From contig JBEIGB010000149.1 in NCBI GenBank assembly GCA_040382095.1, forward strand, positions 1-6,443: DNA of 6,443 nucleotides, written 5' to 3'. The notes under the pieces were generated by a model. It was not told the DNA's origin and did not search any database. It saw nothing but the letters and a program-made list of their open reading frames with translations. Positions 1 to 6,265 of this stretch are shown here, piece after piece (positions within the stretch are counted from its first letter, which is position 1; each line of letters begins with the position of its first letter). Both the position numbers and the translations under genes were made by a program. The DNA is from JADJPL01 sp040382095 (GTDB lineage Bacteria > Bacteroidota > Bacteroidia > Chitinophagales > Saprospiraceae).

Positions 1-146
1 CCAAGTTGAATATATAGTGATGGCGGTAAATAGCGAAGCCCCCTGCTGTCGTCATAGTAACCACCCCAGCGTTTTTTGTCAGCAGCAAGTTCGGCCTTAA
101 TGCGTTTTATTTTTGCCTTTATCCGTTCCTCTTGTTTTGGTTTCAC
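1..146 (-). CDS. Conserved hypothetical protein, N-terminal fragment (runs off the left edge)
   Basis: The reverse strand reads open from a GTG at 146-144 to the window edge, giving 48 codons. The start of the product is lysine/glutamate-rich and probably helical (KPKQEERIKAKIKRIKAEL). It is followed by a distinctive stretch, WGGYYDDSRGLRYLPPSLYI, which I recall from conserved Bacteroidota proteins of unknown function, some annotated as tetratricopeptide-like. There is no signal peptide, so a cytoplasmic location is likely. GTG is the only conventional start between the nearest upstream in-frame stop (TAA 167-165) and the conserved part, and no Shine-Dalgarno site precedes it. An in-frame ATG at 191 has an excellent AGGAGG but is cut off by stops after five codons. 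Function is unknown. The coding call rests on the protein-like composition and the remembered motif, not on a search. Confidence 0.72.
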   Translation of the reverse strand, partial: MKPKQEERIKAKIKRIKAELAADKKRWGGYYDDSRGLRYLPPSLYIQL

Positions 147-173
147 TTTACAATGATTGTCAAATTACTTATA

Positions 174-230
174 TTATGTCAAAATGTTCATTGTTTTGTC
201 CTCCTGCAGTGTTCAGGAAGCACTGTGCAG
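174..230 (-). promoter_or_regulatory. Possible 5' leader: hairpin, Shine-Dalgarno site and five-codon ORF ahead of the left-edge gene
   Basis: On the minus strand, CTGC-AGTG (230-221, with a two-base bulge) can pair with CACT-GCAG (211-204) around a nine-base loop. The last two stem bases are the first two of an AGGAGG site at 205-200. Eight bases further on is an ATG (191-189) opening M-N-I-L-T-stop, in the same frame as the GTG of the left-edge gene. This arrangement could be a leader peptide, or the original start of the gene now cut off by stop codons. It could also be chance. The pairing and frames are visible in the sequence; any regulatory role is inference. Confidence 0.25.
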
Positions 231-253
231 CCCTTGCGAAAATTAGGCGATTT

Positions 254-352
254 TTATTTATCCAAGCTAAATTTGGCAGCAATTTGTTGAACTTTTTGCA
301 TAGGAAACCCCGTAATTTCAGCATTATATTCAATAATTGCCACTTTGTGCAA
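254..352 (-). other. Possible small ORF or gene remnant (32 codons)
   Basis: A TTG-initiated frame on the minus strand encodes 32 residues with a protein-like look (HKVAIIEYNAE at the start, then TGFPMQKVQQIAAKF). The opening loosely recalls the first strand of HisH-type glutamine amidotransferases (KVAIIKYNAG), but the likeness stops after about ten residues and the frame ends at TAA 256-254. There is no ATG start and no ribosome site. It could be a degraded gene end or an accidental open frame in AT-rich DNA. I do not assign a function. Confidence 0.2.
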
Positions 353-371
353 CTTTTTTTGATGTGTTACC

Positions 372-399
372 GCTATAAATATTAGACCCCGTTGGGGTC
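372..399 (-). repeat. REP-like palindromic unit 2 (GACCCC-AAC-GGGGTC plus TATAGC tail)
   Basis: Bases 385-399 form a perfect 6-bp inverted repeat with a three-base loop. On the minus strand it is followed seven bases later by TATAGC (377-372). The same layout occurs in unit 1 at 408-436, in the same orientation and nine bases apart. From memory, GACCCC-nnn-GGGGTC followed by an AT-rich TTTATAG tail is a common dispersed element beside IS200-like transposases in Bacteroidota. No T-tract follows, so a terminator role is not supported. Confidence 0.65.
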
Positions 400-407
400 A
401 TATCCAT

Positions 408-436
408 GCTATACACATCTGCCCCCCTTCGGGGTC
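408..436 (-). repeat. REP-like palindromic unit 1 (GACCCC-GAA-GGGG plus TATAGC tail)
   Basis: Just past the transposase stop, the minus strand reads GACCCC-GAA-GGGGGG, with a 4-bp perfect stem (CCCC 434-431 with GGGG 427-424), and ends in TATAGC (413-408). It matches unit 2 in core, spacing and tail but has diverged on the closing side of the palindrome. Its position immediately downstream of the transposase suggests it is part of the mobile unit or a substrate of the enzyme. Alternatives are a non-autonomous repeat that happens to lie here or an mRNA 3'-end stabilising hairpin. Confidence 0.6.
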
Positions 437-439
437 TGG

Positions 440-901
440 TCATTCGATCCATTCAAATAAATATTCATCCTTGTGTTCAATTTGATATTTGGTTAAAAAC
501 GCTTTGTATTCTTCTCTGAACGTTTGCTTTCTATGGTGCTCTTTTTGATTGTTGATGTATGCAATCACATTATCTAAAGCAGAATGGCTATATGAAAAAG
601 TCCCATAACCCTCCTGCCATTGAAATTTGAATCTTGTATATTTCTTCTCGTTAATAAAATCATTGGATGATTTTTTGATTTCACATACCAAATCCGATAA
701 ACAGCAACTTGGTTTCATTCCAATAAGAAAATGAATATGGTCAGGCACGCCGTTAATAGCAAGCATTTTTTGCCCCTTATTTCTCACTATTCCTGAAATG
801 TATTTATACAGGTCCTCCTCCCAGGCAGCATCAATTATACTTTCTCTGCCTTTAACTGCAAACACTACTTGAATACATTTTTGTGAAAATGTACTGGGCA
901 T
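440..901 (-). CDS. IS200/IS605-like (REP-associated) tyrosine transposase, Y1_Tnp family
   Basis: This is a complete 153-residue single-domain HUH transposase. Such enzymes cut and rejoin single-stranded DNA at hairpins through a tyrosine-DNA bond. The metal-binding HUH motif is intact (PDHIHFLIG, His55 and His57), and the predicted nucleophile is Tyr115 in AYINNQKEHH. A QWQEGYGTFSYS block (94-105) and the closing YLFEWIE are typical of the Bacteroidota branch, which usually begins MPSTY/F and is about 150 residues long. ATG at 901 is therefore the start; no Shine-Dalgarno site is visible. The gene is more AT-rich than the operon to its right. Two REP-like palindromes follow its stop directly, which favours a RAYT-like role; no matching palindrome is seen on its upstream side. 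No TnpB, IscB or guide RNA partner is present. The family call is firm; current mobility is unknown. Confidence 0.92.
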   Translation of the reverse strand: MPSTFSQKCIQVVFAVKGRESIIDAAWEEDLYKYISGIVRNKGQKMLAINGVPDHIHFLIGMKPSCCLSDLVCEIKKSSNDFINEKKYTRFKFQWQEGYGTFSYSHSALDNVIAYINNQKEHHRKQTFREEYKAFLTKYQIEHKDEYLFEWIE

Positions 902-903
902 GC

Positions 904-984
904 TTACGCTATTTTATACAATTCGTTTTCTAAATCGCGGATAGCGTTCCAGGATATCGGTGTGGCCAAGGATCCCTCCCCCCA
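904..984 (-). pseudogene. Possible coding remnant directly upstream of the transposase
   Basis: A minus-strand frame is open from just after TGA 987-985 to TAA 906-904, two bases before the transposase ATG. Its 26 codons end in a protein-like sequence, SWNAIRDLENELYKIA, with no ATG start. A second frame (ATG 985 to TAA 914) gives a 23-residue peptide ending ILERYPRFRKRIV, which also looks protein-like, and only one of the two can be meaningful. It may be the tail of an older gene interrupted here, a conserved leader carried with the transposase, or chance. I recognise neither frame firmly. Confidence 0.22.
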
Positions 985-1001
985 TCAAAGTCCTACAAAA
1001 A

Positions 1002-3563
1002 TCATAGCGGCACAAAAGTAAACATCCACTTCACCGGATTCTGACCATCAGCGGCTTTGAAACTCCCCACCGGTGCCTTAATCAGCACTTCATTCCACCC
1101 TTTTTTCAAAAGAATCCGCGTTGGGGGGCGGTACGTGTAGCCTTCGTCAATCAACGGAATTTCCGAATGCCCTTTCTGGCCTGGCCGTTTCCAGGATGGC
1201 GGCGGGACGATTTTGCCATTCACCCAAACCGCGCTGTTTTTGTTATCCCAGGCACTTGCCGGTGGGGAATCGGTAGCAGGAGAGCGCGAAATATCATAAA
1301 ATCCGATCCAGAATTCCTTTTCTCCATCTTCGTCGCTCCAGATCCTGGTCGTGGCGTACCAGGTCGTATTTTCCTGCGGGTCTTCTAATATTCCTTTTAT
1401 CAGGAAAGCCCACCAATGCCGGAGGATAACCGTGCCGCCTACAATGGTTTTTATAGGATTAGCTGTTGCAGGCTTCCAATTGGGCTGCTCTGGTTCAAAA
1501 GCCGTCTCTGTTTTACCGCTATTGGGATAGGGGCCAAACAAATTCCAGGAAATAGAGGTCTGACGAGCGTAAGGGAAGGGTTTTTGAGAAAAAAAACAGG
1601 TTTTGTGATCCAGCAGACGGTCTTCAAATTCCGTGAATGCTTTTACCTCTCCGGCACTGATATTGGCAATCCATCCGGGCTGTCCACCGCCCCGCCAGCT
1701 TCTCTCGGCAAAAGCCAGCATGGCGGGGTAAAGGGCATTCATGACCGGAATATCGCGATAATCAGCAACAGCGCGGTCGGGCCAAAGACAGATCGTGCCT
1801 CCGAGCGCTAAGGAATCCCCGCTCGTTTTACTGCCGATTTGGCGGTAAAAAATGGTGGGTACGCTTTCCAGAGGATCAAAATGATTGAGATAAAGGTGTC
1901 GGGAATCCACATATTTTATTGAACTGCCCCCGGTAATCTTTCCGGCATCGTCCAGCCATAGATGGCGGATCGTGGATGAGGTAAAGTTGCCACCAGGCTG
2001 CCACCCAATGACCTGTTTACCGTGCTTCTCTAAAACCGCCGTGACTTCGGGTACGAAAGCAGGGTTGGTGATTTTCACCTCATCCGCACCGATATGGAAG
2101 TAAGGCAGGTCGTATTTACGGCAAAATTCCTCCAGGATTTCTTTCACAATAGACAATCCCTCCGGACTTTGCATATCCACCTGCATCGCCCGTTTGAATG
2201 CAGCACTGTGCCCTGGCATATCCAGTTCGGGCACCAATATGATATGCAGGTCTTTGCAGTATTGGATGAGGTCCCGGAATTCTGCTTCTGTGTAATACAT
2301 ACCCTTATTGCGCAACATGTGCTCGGGTGCGGTAAGCTGCGGGTATTTTTCGCTGGCCAGTCGCCAGGCGATATCTTCAGTGACGTGGAAATGGAAAATA
2401 TTCATTTTATACCTGGCCATTTCTGCAATTTGCTCCTTTAGGGCATTTAACGGCACATAATTTCTGCCCACGTCAATCATATATCCCCTCCAGCTGTACG
2501 CCGGGATGTCGCGGATGCGGCAAGCGGGTGCGGCAATGCCGTCGCGCAGGAGCTGGCGCAAGGTTTGGAGACCGTAGAAAATGCCTTTTTTACTGGAGGC
2601 AGAGAGGCTGATCCTTTCGGCTTCGACCTGCAATTGATAGCCCTCCTCTCCAAGTCCGCCTTGAAGGGTAGGGTCAAGAACCAGGTGGATAAAATTTCCG
2701 GAGCTATTCGTACCTGGCAGAATAGGAGATATACTCCCCATATTTTTCAGCATTTCCTGTAAGTAAAGACCTTCCTGCTGCAAAGCCGGATTATGCAAAA
2801 TGATGCCCTGGCAGGTGTTGAGCAGGAAAATGCCTTTTTCCCAGGTGATTTCAACGGGCAGTGGGAGTAGTGCAGGGCGGAGCTGTAGGTCGTACACCAG
2901 CGGAAACACCAGATGTTGCCAAAGCAGGTAACCCACCCCGTTCAGGTGCAGGCCATCGTTGCTGAGAGGAAGACGCATCTTTCCCGTATCATCAGCAAAG
3001 GGGTCATGCAGGTTGACATAGGTATATCCTCTAGTTGATGCTTCTTTTTCCAGTTGTGTATTAACGGAGCGTATTTCCTTTGCTTTTGAAGTATGTCCAG
3101 AAAATTTTCCGTAATAATCGTTGACGGGCAGGATACTCTGGATAAACAGATGCGTTGCCGGACTTTCCGTTTTAATGGCATCAGCAATGAAAAACAGATT
3201 GCGGAGCAGACTATCCGGTGAAATACCGCGTGCCAGGTCATTTGTACCAATCATCAAAAAGACTTTTGCCGGGTGCCGGGAGGTGATTTCGCTGATTCGG
3301 TGCAAAACCCCGGCACTGATATCCCCGCTGATTCCCCTGTTTTTTACCCGCAGATCACGGAATTGCTCTGGCCACTCGCCGCCATCGGTGATGCTGTTGC
3401 CCACGAAGAGGATATCCCCCGGCGTTTGTGGGAGGGACTTGAACAACGTCCAACGCTGGTGGTAATAGGTGGGGAACAAGGAATCAGGGAAAGCAGGCCG
3501 GGAGGACTGTGCAAAAGCTGTTATTGCTAGTAAGGAGAAAAAAATAGCAGGAACTGTTTTCAT
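1002..3563 (-). CDS. Secreted SGNH esterase - GH20 beta-N-acetylhexosaminidase fusion
   Basis: This is an 853-residue exported protein. Residues 1-18 are a signal peptide ending AFA, without a lipobox. Residues ~45-225 form an SGNH/GDSL hydrolase with all four blocks: GNSITD (Ser57), NRGISGD (Gly77/Gly80), IGTNDL (Asn108) and DGLH (Asp203, His206). Residues ~230-350 resemble the GH20 N-terminal alpha/beta domain. Residues ~357-650 are the GH20 catalytic barrel: SWRG (Arg359, likely sugar-binding), HFHVTEDIAWRL (391-402), and HIGADEV with the substrate-assisted pair Asp494-Glu495, then GWQP (Trp521) and CLWPD (Trp594). A ~190-residue C-terminal beta-rich domain follows. It should release terminal GlcNAc/GalNAc and remove an ester, probably O-acetyl, in the periplasm or at the surface. 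The ATG overlaps the esterase stop as ATGA, implying coupled translation. The exact esterase substrate is unknown. Confidence 0.93.
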   Translation of the reverse strand: MKTVPAIFFSLLAITAFAQSSRPAFPDSLFPTYYHQRWTLFKSLPQTPGDILFVGNSITDGGEWPEQFRDLRVKNRGISGDISAGVLHRISEITSRHPAKVFLMIGTNDLARGISPDSLLRNLFFIADAIKTESPATHLFIQSILPVNDYYGKFSGHTSKAKEIRSVNTQLEKEASTRGYTYVNLHDPFADDTGKMRLPLSNDGLHLNGVGYLLWQHLVFPLVYDLQLRPALLPLPVEITWEKGIFLLNTCQGIILHNPALQQEGLYLQEMLKNMGSISPILPGTNSSGNFIHLVLDPTLQGGLGEEGYQLQVEAERISLSASSKKGIFYGLQTLRQLLRDGIAAPACRIRDIPAYSWRGYMIDVGRNYVPLNALKEQIAEMARYKMNIFHFHVTEDIAWRLASEKYPQLTAPEHMLRNKGMYYTEAEFRDLIQYCKDLHIILVPELDMPGHSAAFKRAMQVDMQSPEGLSIVKEILEEFCRKYDLPYFHIGADEVKITNPAFVPEVTAVLEKHGKQVIGWQPGGNFTSSTIRHLWLDDAGKITGGSSIKYVDSRHLYLNHFDPLESVPTIFYRQIGSKTSGDSLALGGTICLWPDRAVADYRDIPVMNALYPAMLAFAERSWRGGGQPGWIANISAGEVKAFTEFEDRLLDHKTCFFSQKPFPYARQTSISWNLFGPYPNSGKTETAFEPEQPNWKPATANPIKTIVGGTVILRHWWAFLIKGILEDPQENTTWYATTRIWSDEDGEKEFWIGFYDISRSPATDSPPASAWDNKNSAVWVNGKIVPPPSWKRPGQKGHSEIPLIDEGYTYRPPTRILLKKGWNEVLIKAPVGSFKAADGQNPVKWMFTFVPL
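1013..1020 (-). promoter_or_regulatory. Candidate TAnnTTTG -7 box for the transposase
   Basis: TACTTTTG on the minus strand matches the Bacteroidota -7 consensus TAnnTTTG exactly. It lies within the last codons of the hexosaminidase gene, about 110 bases ahead of the transposase start. No TTTG is seen at the expected -33 distance. A chance match of this length is quite possible, so this is a weak call. Confidence 0.22.
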
Positions 3564-5041
3564 CGAACAGGAATTTTAAAGGTGGAGGCGGGCAGTTGGG
3601 CATCGTTATAAAGATTGCCCAGGGAGTAAGGCTGCCAGCCATAGAACACAAAACTGGGTTTTTGCGAAGCAGGTATCCAGACTTCTTTGCCGGAAATTCT
3701 GGCAATGGTCGGGGTATTGCCGTCAAGGGAAAAACCCTGGAGGGCTACATTTCCAACCGTATGTAGGTTTTTGCCGTACTTGAAAGTGATTTTCACTATC
3801 CCTTTGCTATATGTGGCAGCAAGGGGCAAAGGGCCAGAGGGCATTATTCTTTGGGAATAAGTTGCATGCAGTGCCCACCTTGCCAGCCGCGCTCCAACTA
3901 CCTTTTTATCGGTAGGATGCACGTCGTGCAGCGCACCGGCATCACTGCTTACCGCCATTCCTGAATAGGGGATCAACTCCTGGATACGGCGCTGCATATC
4001 CCGGAATTCCGGCCAGAGCTGCCCTTTGTATTTTACTGTATCAATAGAAGAGAGTTGGACAAAATAGAAAGGCAGTTGAGGATTCCCCCAGGCAGTGCGG
4101 TAAGCACTGACCATCAGGCTGCACAGACGGCCGTATTCCTCTACGCGCTCAGGCTCCTGTGCATTGCTTTCCCCCTGATACCATAATATACCTTTCACCG
4201 GAAAAGGGAGCAGGGGGGCGATTCCTGCGGCGTAGGCAAAGCCTGGCTGGAAAGGATGGGCTGCATCTTTCCGCTGCCCGGGAAGGTTTTGAAGTCCACG
4301 TTCGCGTACCCATATCGGCAGATGCTCATTTTGCAGCCAGTTGCCGGATACTTTGGGCGAAAATTCCGGATCCGATACAAGCGACGCAACCGGGATAAAG
4401 GTTTCAATCGGTGCTCCGCCGATGGATAAATCTATTAGCCCGATGGGGAGGTCTAAATTTTCCAGCAGGGATTTTCCGAAGTAGTATGCTACTGCACTCA
4501 TCGTTCGGATGCTGGAGCTATCCGACTTTTCCCAACTGCCGGTATAGAAATCTTTGGTATTAAGGCGTCGCAGGACCGGGTCGGCGAAAGGTGTGCCGAA
4601 GATATGTTCTCCTGCATAGGAGGGATTGAAAAAGCGCAGGTTAGGCTGGTTGCTATTCGGTGTTTCCGAGAGAAAATGCATTTCCCGTTGCATGGGCCAC
4701 TGCATATTGGACTGCCCCAGGCAAAGCCAAACGTCGCCTACCAGGATTTCGCTGAGTTGGATTTCAGATTGGCCTGATTGCACCAGGAGTTGGGTGTGGC
4801 GTTTGCCGGACGACTGTGGGCCTAACCATACCCTCCAGGTAGAGTCTGCCTTCACAGCTGTTTTTTCTGCCTGATCATTGAAAGTGACCTCAACTTCCGC
4901 TCCTGGCATTCCTTTTCCCCAAACTGGAACGGCTACCCCGCGCTGGAACACCATCCCATCGGTAAATATCGGCGCAAGCTGTAATTGCGTGTGGCCGGCA
5001 AAAGGGAGCAGAAACAGCAGGACGTTGATCAAAAACTTCAC
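3560..5041 (-). CDS. Secreted sialate O-acetylesterase (SASA / SGNH family)
   Basis: The 493-residue product removes O-acetyl groups from sialic acids, clearing them for sialidases or aldolase. A signal peptide (KFLINVLLFLLPFAGHTQ) leads into an N-terminal beta domain (~20-100) with the family's DGMVFQRG and PVWGKGMPGAEV stretches. The split SGNH core follows: GQSNM with nucleophile Ser111, GLIDLSIGGAPIE (201-213), WYQGESNA (287-294), and DVHPTDK supplying Asp373/His375. A C-terminal beta domain (~400-493) ends the protein. I chose GTG 5041 because it opens the signal peptide and sits one base after the epimerase stop; an in-frame extension to 5239 would lie inside the epimerase gene and bury the signal. 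The stop overlaps the next gene's ATG. The family also includes acetyl xylan esterases, but the neighbouring epimerase and hexosaminidase favour sialic acid. Confidence 0.9.
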   Translation of the reverse strand: MKFLINVLLFLLPFAGHTQLQLAPIFTDGMVFQRGVAVPVWGKGMPGAEVEVTFNDQAEKTAVKADSTWRVWLGPQSSGKRHTQLLVQSGQSEIQLSEILVGDVWLCLGQSNMQWPMQREMHFLSETPNSNQPNLRFFNPSYAGEHIFGTPFADPVLRRLNTKDFYTGSWEKSDSSSIRTMSAVAYYFGKSLLENLDLPIGLIDLSIGGAPIETFIPVASLVSDPEFSPKVSGNWLQNEHLPIWVRERGLQNLPGQRKDAAHPFQPGFAYAAGIAPLLPFPVKGILWYQGESNAQEPERVEEYGRLCSLMVSAYRTAWGNPQLPFYFVQLSSIDTVKYKGQLWPEFRDMQRRIQELIPYSGMAVSSDAGALHDVHPTDKKVVGARLARWALHATYSQRIMPSGPLPLAATYSKGIVKITFKYGKNLHTVGNVALQGFSLDGNTPTIARISGKEVWIPASQKPSFVFYGWQPYSLGNLYNDAQLPASTFKIPVR

Positions 5042-5042
5042 T

Positions 5043-6221
5043 TCAGGAGCGCATTTGTTGGAGGATTTGCATACAATACCATTCCTGTCGGGGGAGATGG
5101 AACGGACCTTTGAATAAATTGCCTTTGGCAGTTTGTGCAACGGCACCGTCGCGGCGCAGGTAGCCAAACCATTCTCCGTGCTGAGGGTCATGAAAATGCT
5201 GGTAGGAATAATCATGGACCTGGCGGTGCCATTGTGCATATTTTTCGTTGCCGGTCATCAAATAGGCGAGTAGTGTAGCGATTATGGTTTCGTTATGCGG
5301 CCACCAGAATTTCATATCCTGCCAATATTCCTGGACGGGTTTCCCGTACACATCCCGGAAATAGAGGATACCCCCGTATTCCTGGTCCCAGCCGCGTTCC
5401 CACATATAATCCAGCATTCGGCAGCCGAGCGCAATCAATGCAGGGTCGTTATTGCGGTACCGCGCTTCGTGCAGGATAAACCAGGCGCCTTCGATGGCAT
5501 GACCTGGATTAAGGGTGCGCCCGTCAATGTGGTCAATGATGCTGCCATCTGGCGCGACTTGCTCCATGACACAGCGGATATCGTCCTTTACAAAGTATTG
5601 TTCGATATCTGCGATCCATTTGTTTATCCACTCGTCGCACCTTGGATCCCCGATAGTTTCCCGGAGCTGCTGTGCGGTATTGGTCATGATCATAGGCACA
5701 CCAATACCTTTGGACGGTCGGGTGGCAGTAAATTTTGGCGGCAATAATCCGGGGATGGTGGCATATTCGATACATTTACCAAAGATGCGCCTGGCGTTGT
5801 CGGCTGCTTCTTCGTCCCCACTTGCTTTGGCATAAGCTGCTGCGGCGATGACGTAAAAGGTTTCCGAGAAAAAGTACCGCCGTTTTCGGATGGGGCTTCC
5901 ATCCCGGGCAACGTGAAAGAACATTTGCCCATCACGGTCAAAGCAATGGCGGTTCAAAAATGTATAGCCCAATTTTGCCCCTTCCAGCCATTCGGGCCGC
6001 TGCTCGACGGTATTATAAAGGGTGGCCAGCAGCCAGGTAGCCCGTCCCTGTATCCAAACTGCCTTATCATCATCAATGAGCGTACCATCTGCATCCCGCA
6101 TCAGCAGAAAACCTCCGTATTCATGGTCATATGAACGAGGAAACCAAAATGGGACGGTATCTTCCAGCAATTGCTTTCGGTAGAAGTTTTGTAATTTGTT
6201 CAATTCCAAGGCATTCATCAT
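5043..6221 (-). CDS. N-acylglucosamine 2-epimerase (renin-binding-protein type)
   Basis: The 392-residue cytoplasmic enzyme has an (alpha/alpha)6-barrel AGE fold and interconverts ManNAc and GlcNAc, a step in sialic acid breakdown. Blocks lined up with mammalian renin-binding protein from memory: KAVWIQGR (Arg60), FSETFY (118-123), VPMIMTN, NPGHAIEGAWF (His241, Glu244), GWDQEYGGILYF, KFWWPHNE (Glu311), EWFGYL and FKGPFHLPR (His375, Arg378). The two histidines, Arg60 and Glu311 match residues reported essential in the cyanobacterial enzyme. I take ATG 6221 as start (ATG 6218 is equally possible); an upstream in-frame TTG at 6260 overlaps the promoter box. There is no signal peptide, unlike the two genes behind it. 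It is the first gene of the operon. A cellobiose 2-epimerase is less likely given the renin-binding-type motifs. Confidence 0.93.
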   Translation of the reverse strand: MMNALELNKLQNFYRKQLLEDTVPFWFPRSYDHEYGGFLLMRDADGTLIDDDKAVWIQGRATWLLATLYNTVEQRPEWLEGAKLGYTFLNRHCFDRDGQMFFHVARDGSPIRKRRYFFSETFYVIAAAAYAKASGDEEAADNARRIFGKCIEYATIPGLLPPKFTATRPSKGIGVPMIMTNTAQQLRETIGDPRCDEWINKWIADIEQYFVKDDIRCVMEQVAPDGSIIDHIDGRTLNPGHAIEGAWFILHEARYRNNDPALIALGCRMLDYMWERGWDQEYGGILYFRDVYGKPVQEYWQDMKFWWPHNETIIATLLAYLMTGNEKYAQWHRQVHDYSYQHFHDPQHGEWFGYLRRDGAVAQTAKGNLFKGPFHLPRQEWYCMQILQQMRS

Positions 6222-6257
6222 ATTCTTTTTTGCAACTTTGAAAACTGTTTCTGCCCT

Positions 6258-6265
6258 CAAAGTTA
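6258..6265 (-). promoter_or_regulatory. Operon promoter -7 box, TAACTTTG
   Basis: TAACTTTG matches the Bacteroidota sigma -7 consensus TAnnTTTG exactly, 36 bases ahead of the epimerase ATG at 6221. That leaves a short leader of about 30 bases. No clear TTTG lies at the -33 position; the region there reads ACTTTTTACAC. The box forms the end of a 28-base repeat unit whose second copy lies further upstream. The position argues against translation starting at TTG 6260. Confidence 0.5.

Larger units (their letters stand above)
147..371. other. AT-rich intergenic stretch with no confident gene
   Basis: This stretch separates the left-edge gene from the REP-like repeats. It is strongly AT-rich with several A/T runs. 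Three weak items are visible on the minus strand: a 32-codon open frame at 254-352, a bulged hairpin at 204-230, and an AGGAGG site followed by a five-codon reading frame at 174-205. A forward-strand open frame covering 113-385 has a composition unlike a protein and crosses the start of the left-edge gene, so I do not call it. The stretch presumably carries the promoter of the left-edge gene. I found no perfect TAnnTTTG box, only two TTTGACA copies at 177-183 and 158-164 (minus strand). Confidence 0.6.
372..901 (-). mobile_element. IS200-like / REPtron unit: transposase plus downstream palindromes
   Basis: The single-gene transposase and the two adjacent palindromic units together resemble either an IS200-type insertion or a domesticated transposase with its REP elements. 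The downstream edge is set at the last TATAGC tail. The upstream edge is uncertain: bases 902-1001 show no palindrome matching the downstream ones, and IS200-type elements make no target duplications, so the boundary cannot be read from the sequence alone. Confidence 0.5.

Noticed and set aside
113..385. 90-codon plus-strand open frame at the left
   Set aside because: It overlaps the start of the left-edge minus-strand gene and one REP-like palindrome. Its product is Cys/Phe-rich with no recognisable motif, as expected from AT-rich non-coding DNA.
372..1001. TnpB/IscB nuclease or guide RNA next to the HUH transposase
   Set aside because: No further open frame of suitable length or RuvC-type motif exists in the window; the transposase stands alone.
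1002..1200. Type IX secretion C-terminal domain on the GH20 protein
   Set aside because: The C-terminus (KWMFTFVPL) lacks the usual conserved type IX sorting motifs, and the whole tail reads as a beta-sandwich domain.
1416..1811. 131-codon plus-strand open frame
   Set aside because: It is antisense to the GH20 gene and is explained by codon bias on the coding strand. No domain or start signal is evident.
5042..5239. Upstream extension of the sialate O-acetylesterase by 66 residues
   Set aside because: The extension lies wholly inside the 3' end of the epimerase gene in another frame, has no family similarity that I can see, and would bury the signal peptide. GTG 5041 fits both the signal peptide and the operon spacing.
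5295..5747. 150-codon plus-strand open frame
   Set aside because: It is antisense to the epimerase, which has complete family motifs. The translated composition is unconvincing and no family is recognisable.
6222..6260. TTG start at 6260 adding 13 residues to the epimerase
   Set aside because: The TTG is part of the TAACTTTG promoter box, so it would not be transcribed. The conserved family sequence begins after the ATG pair at 6221/6218.
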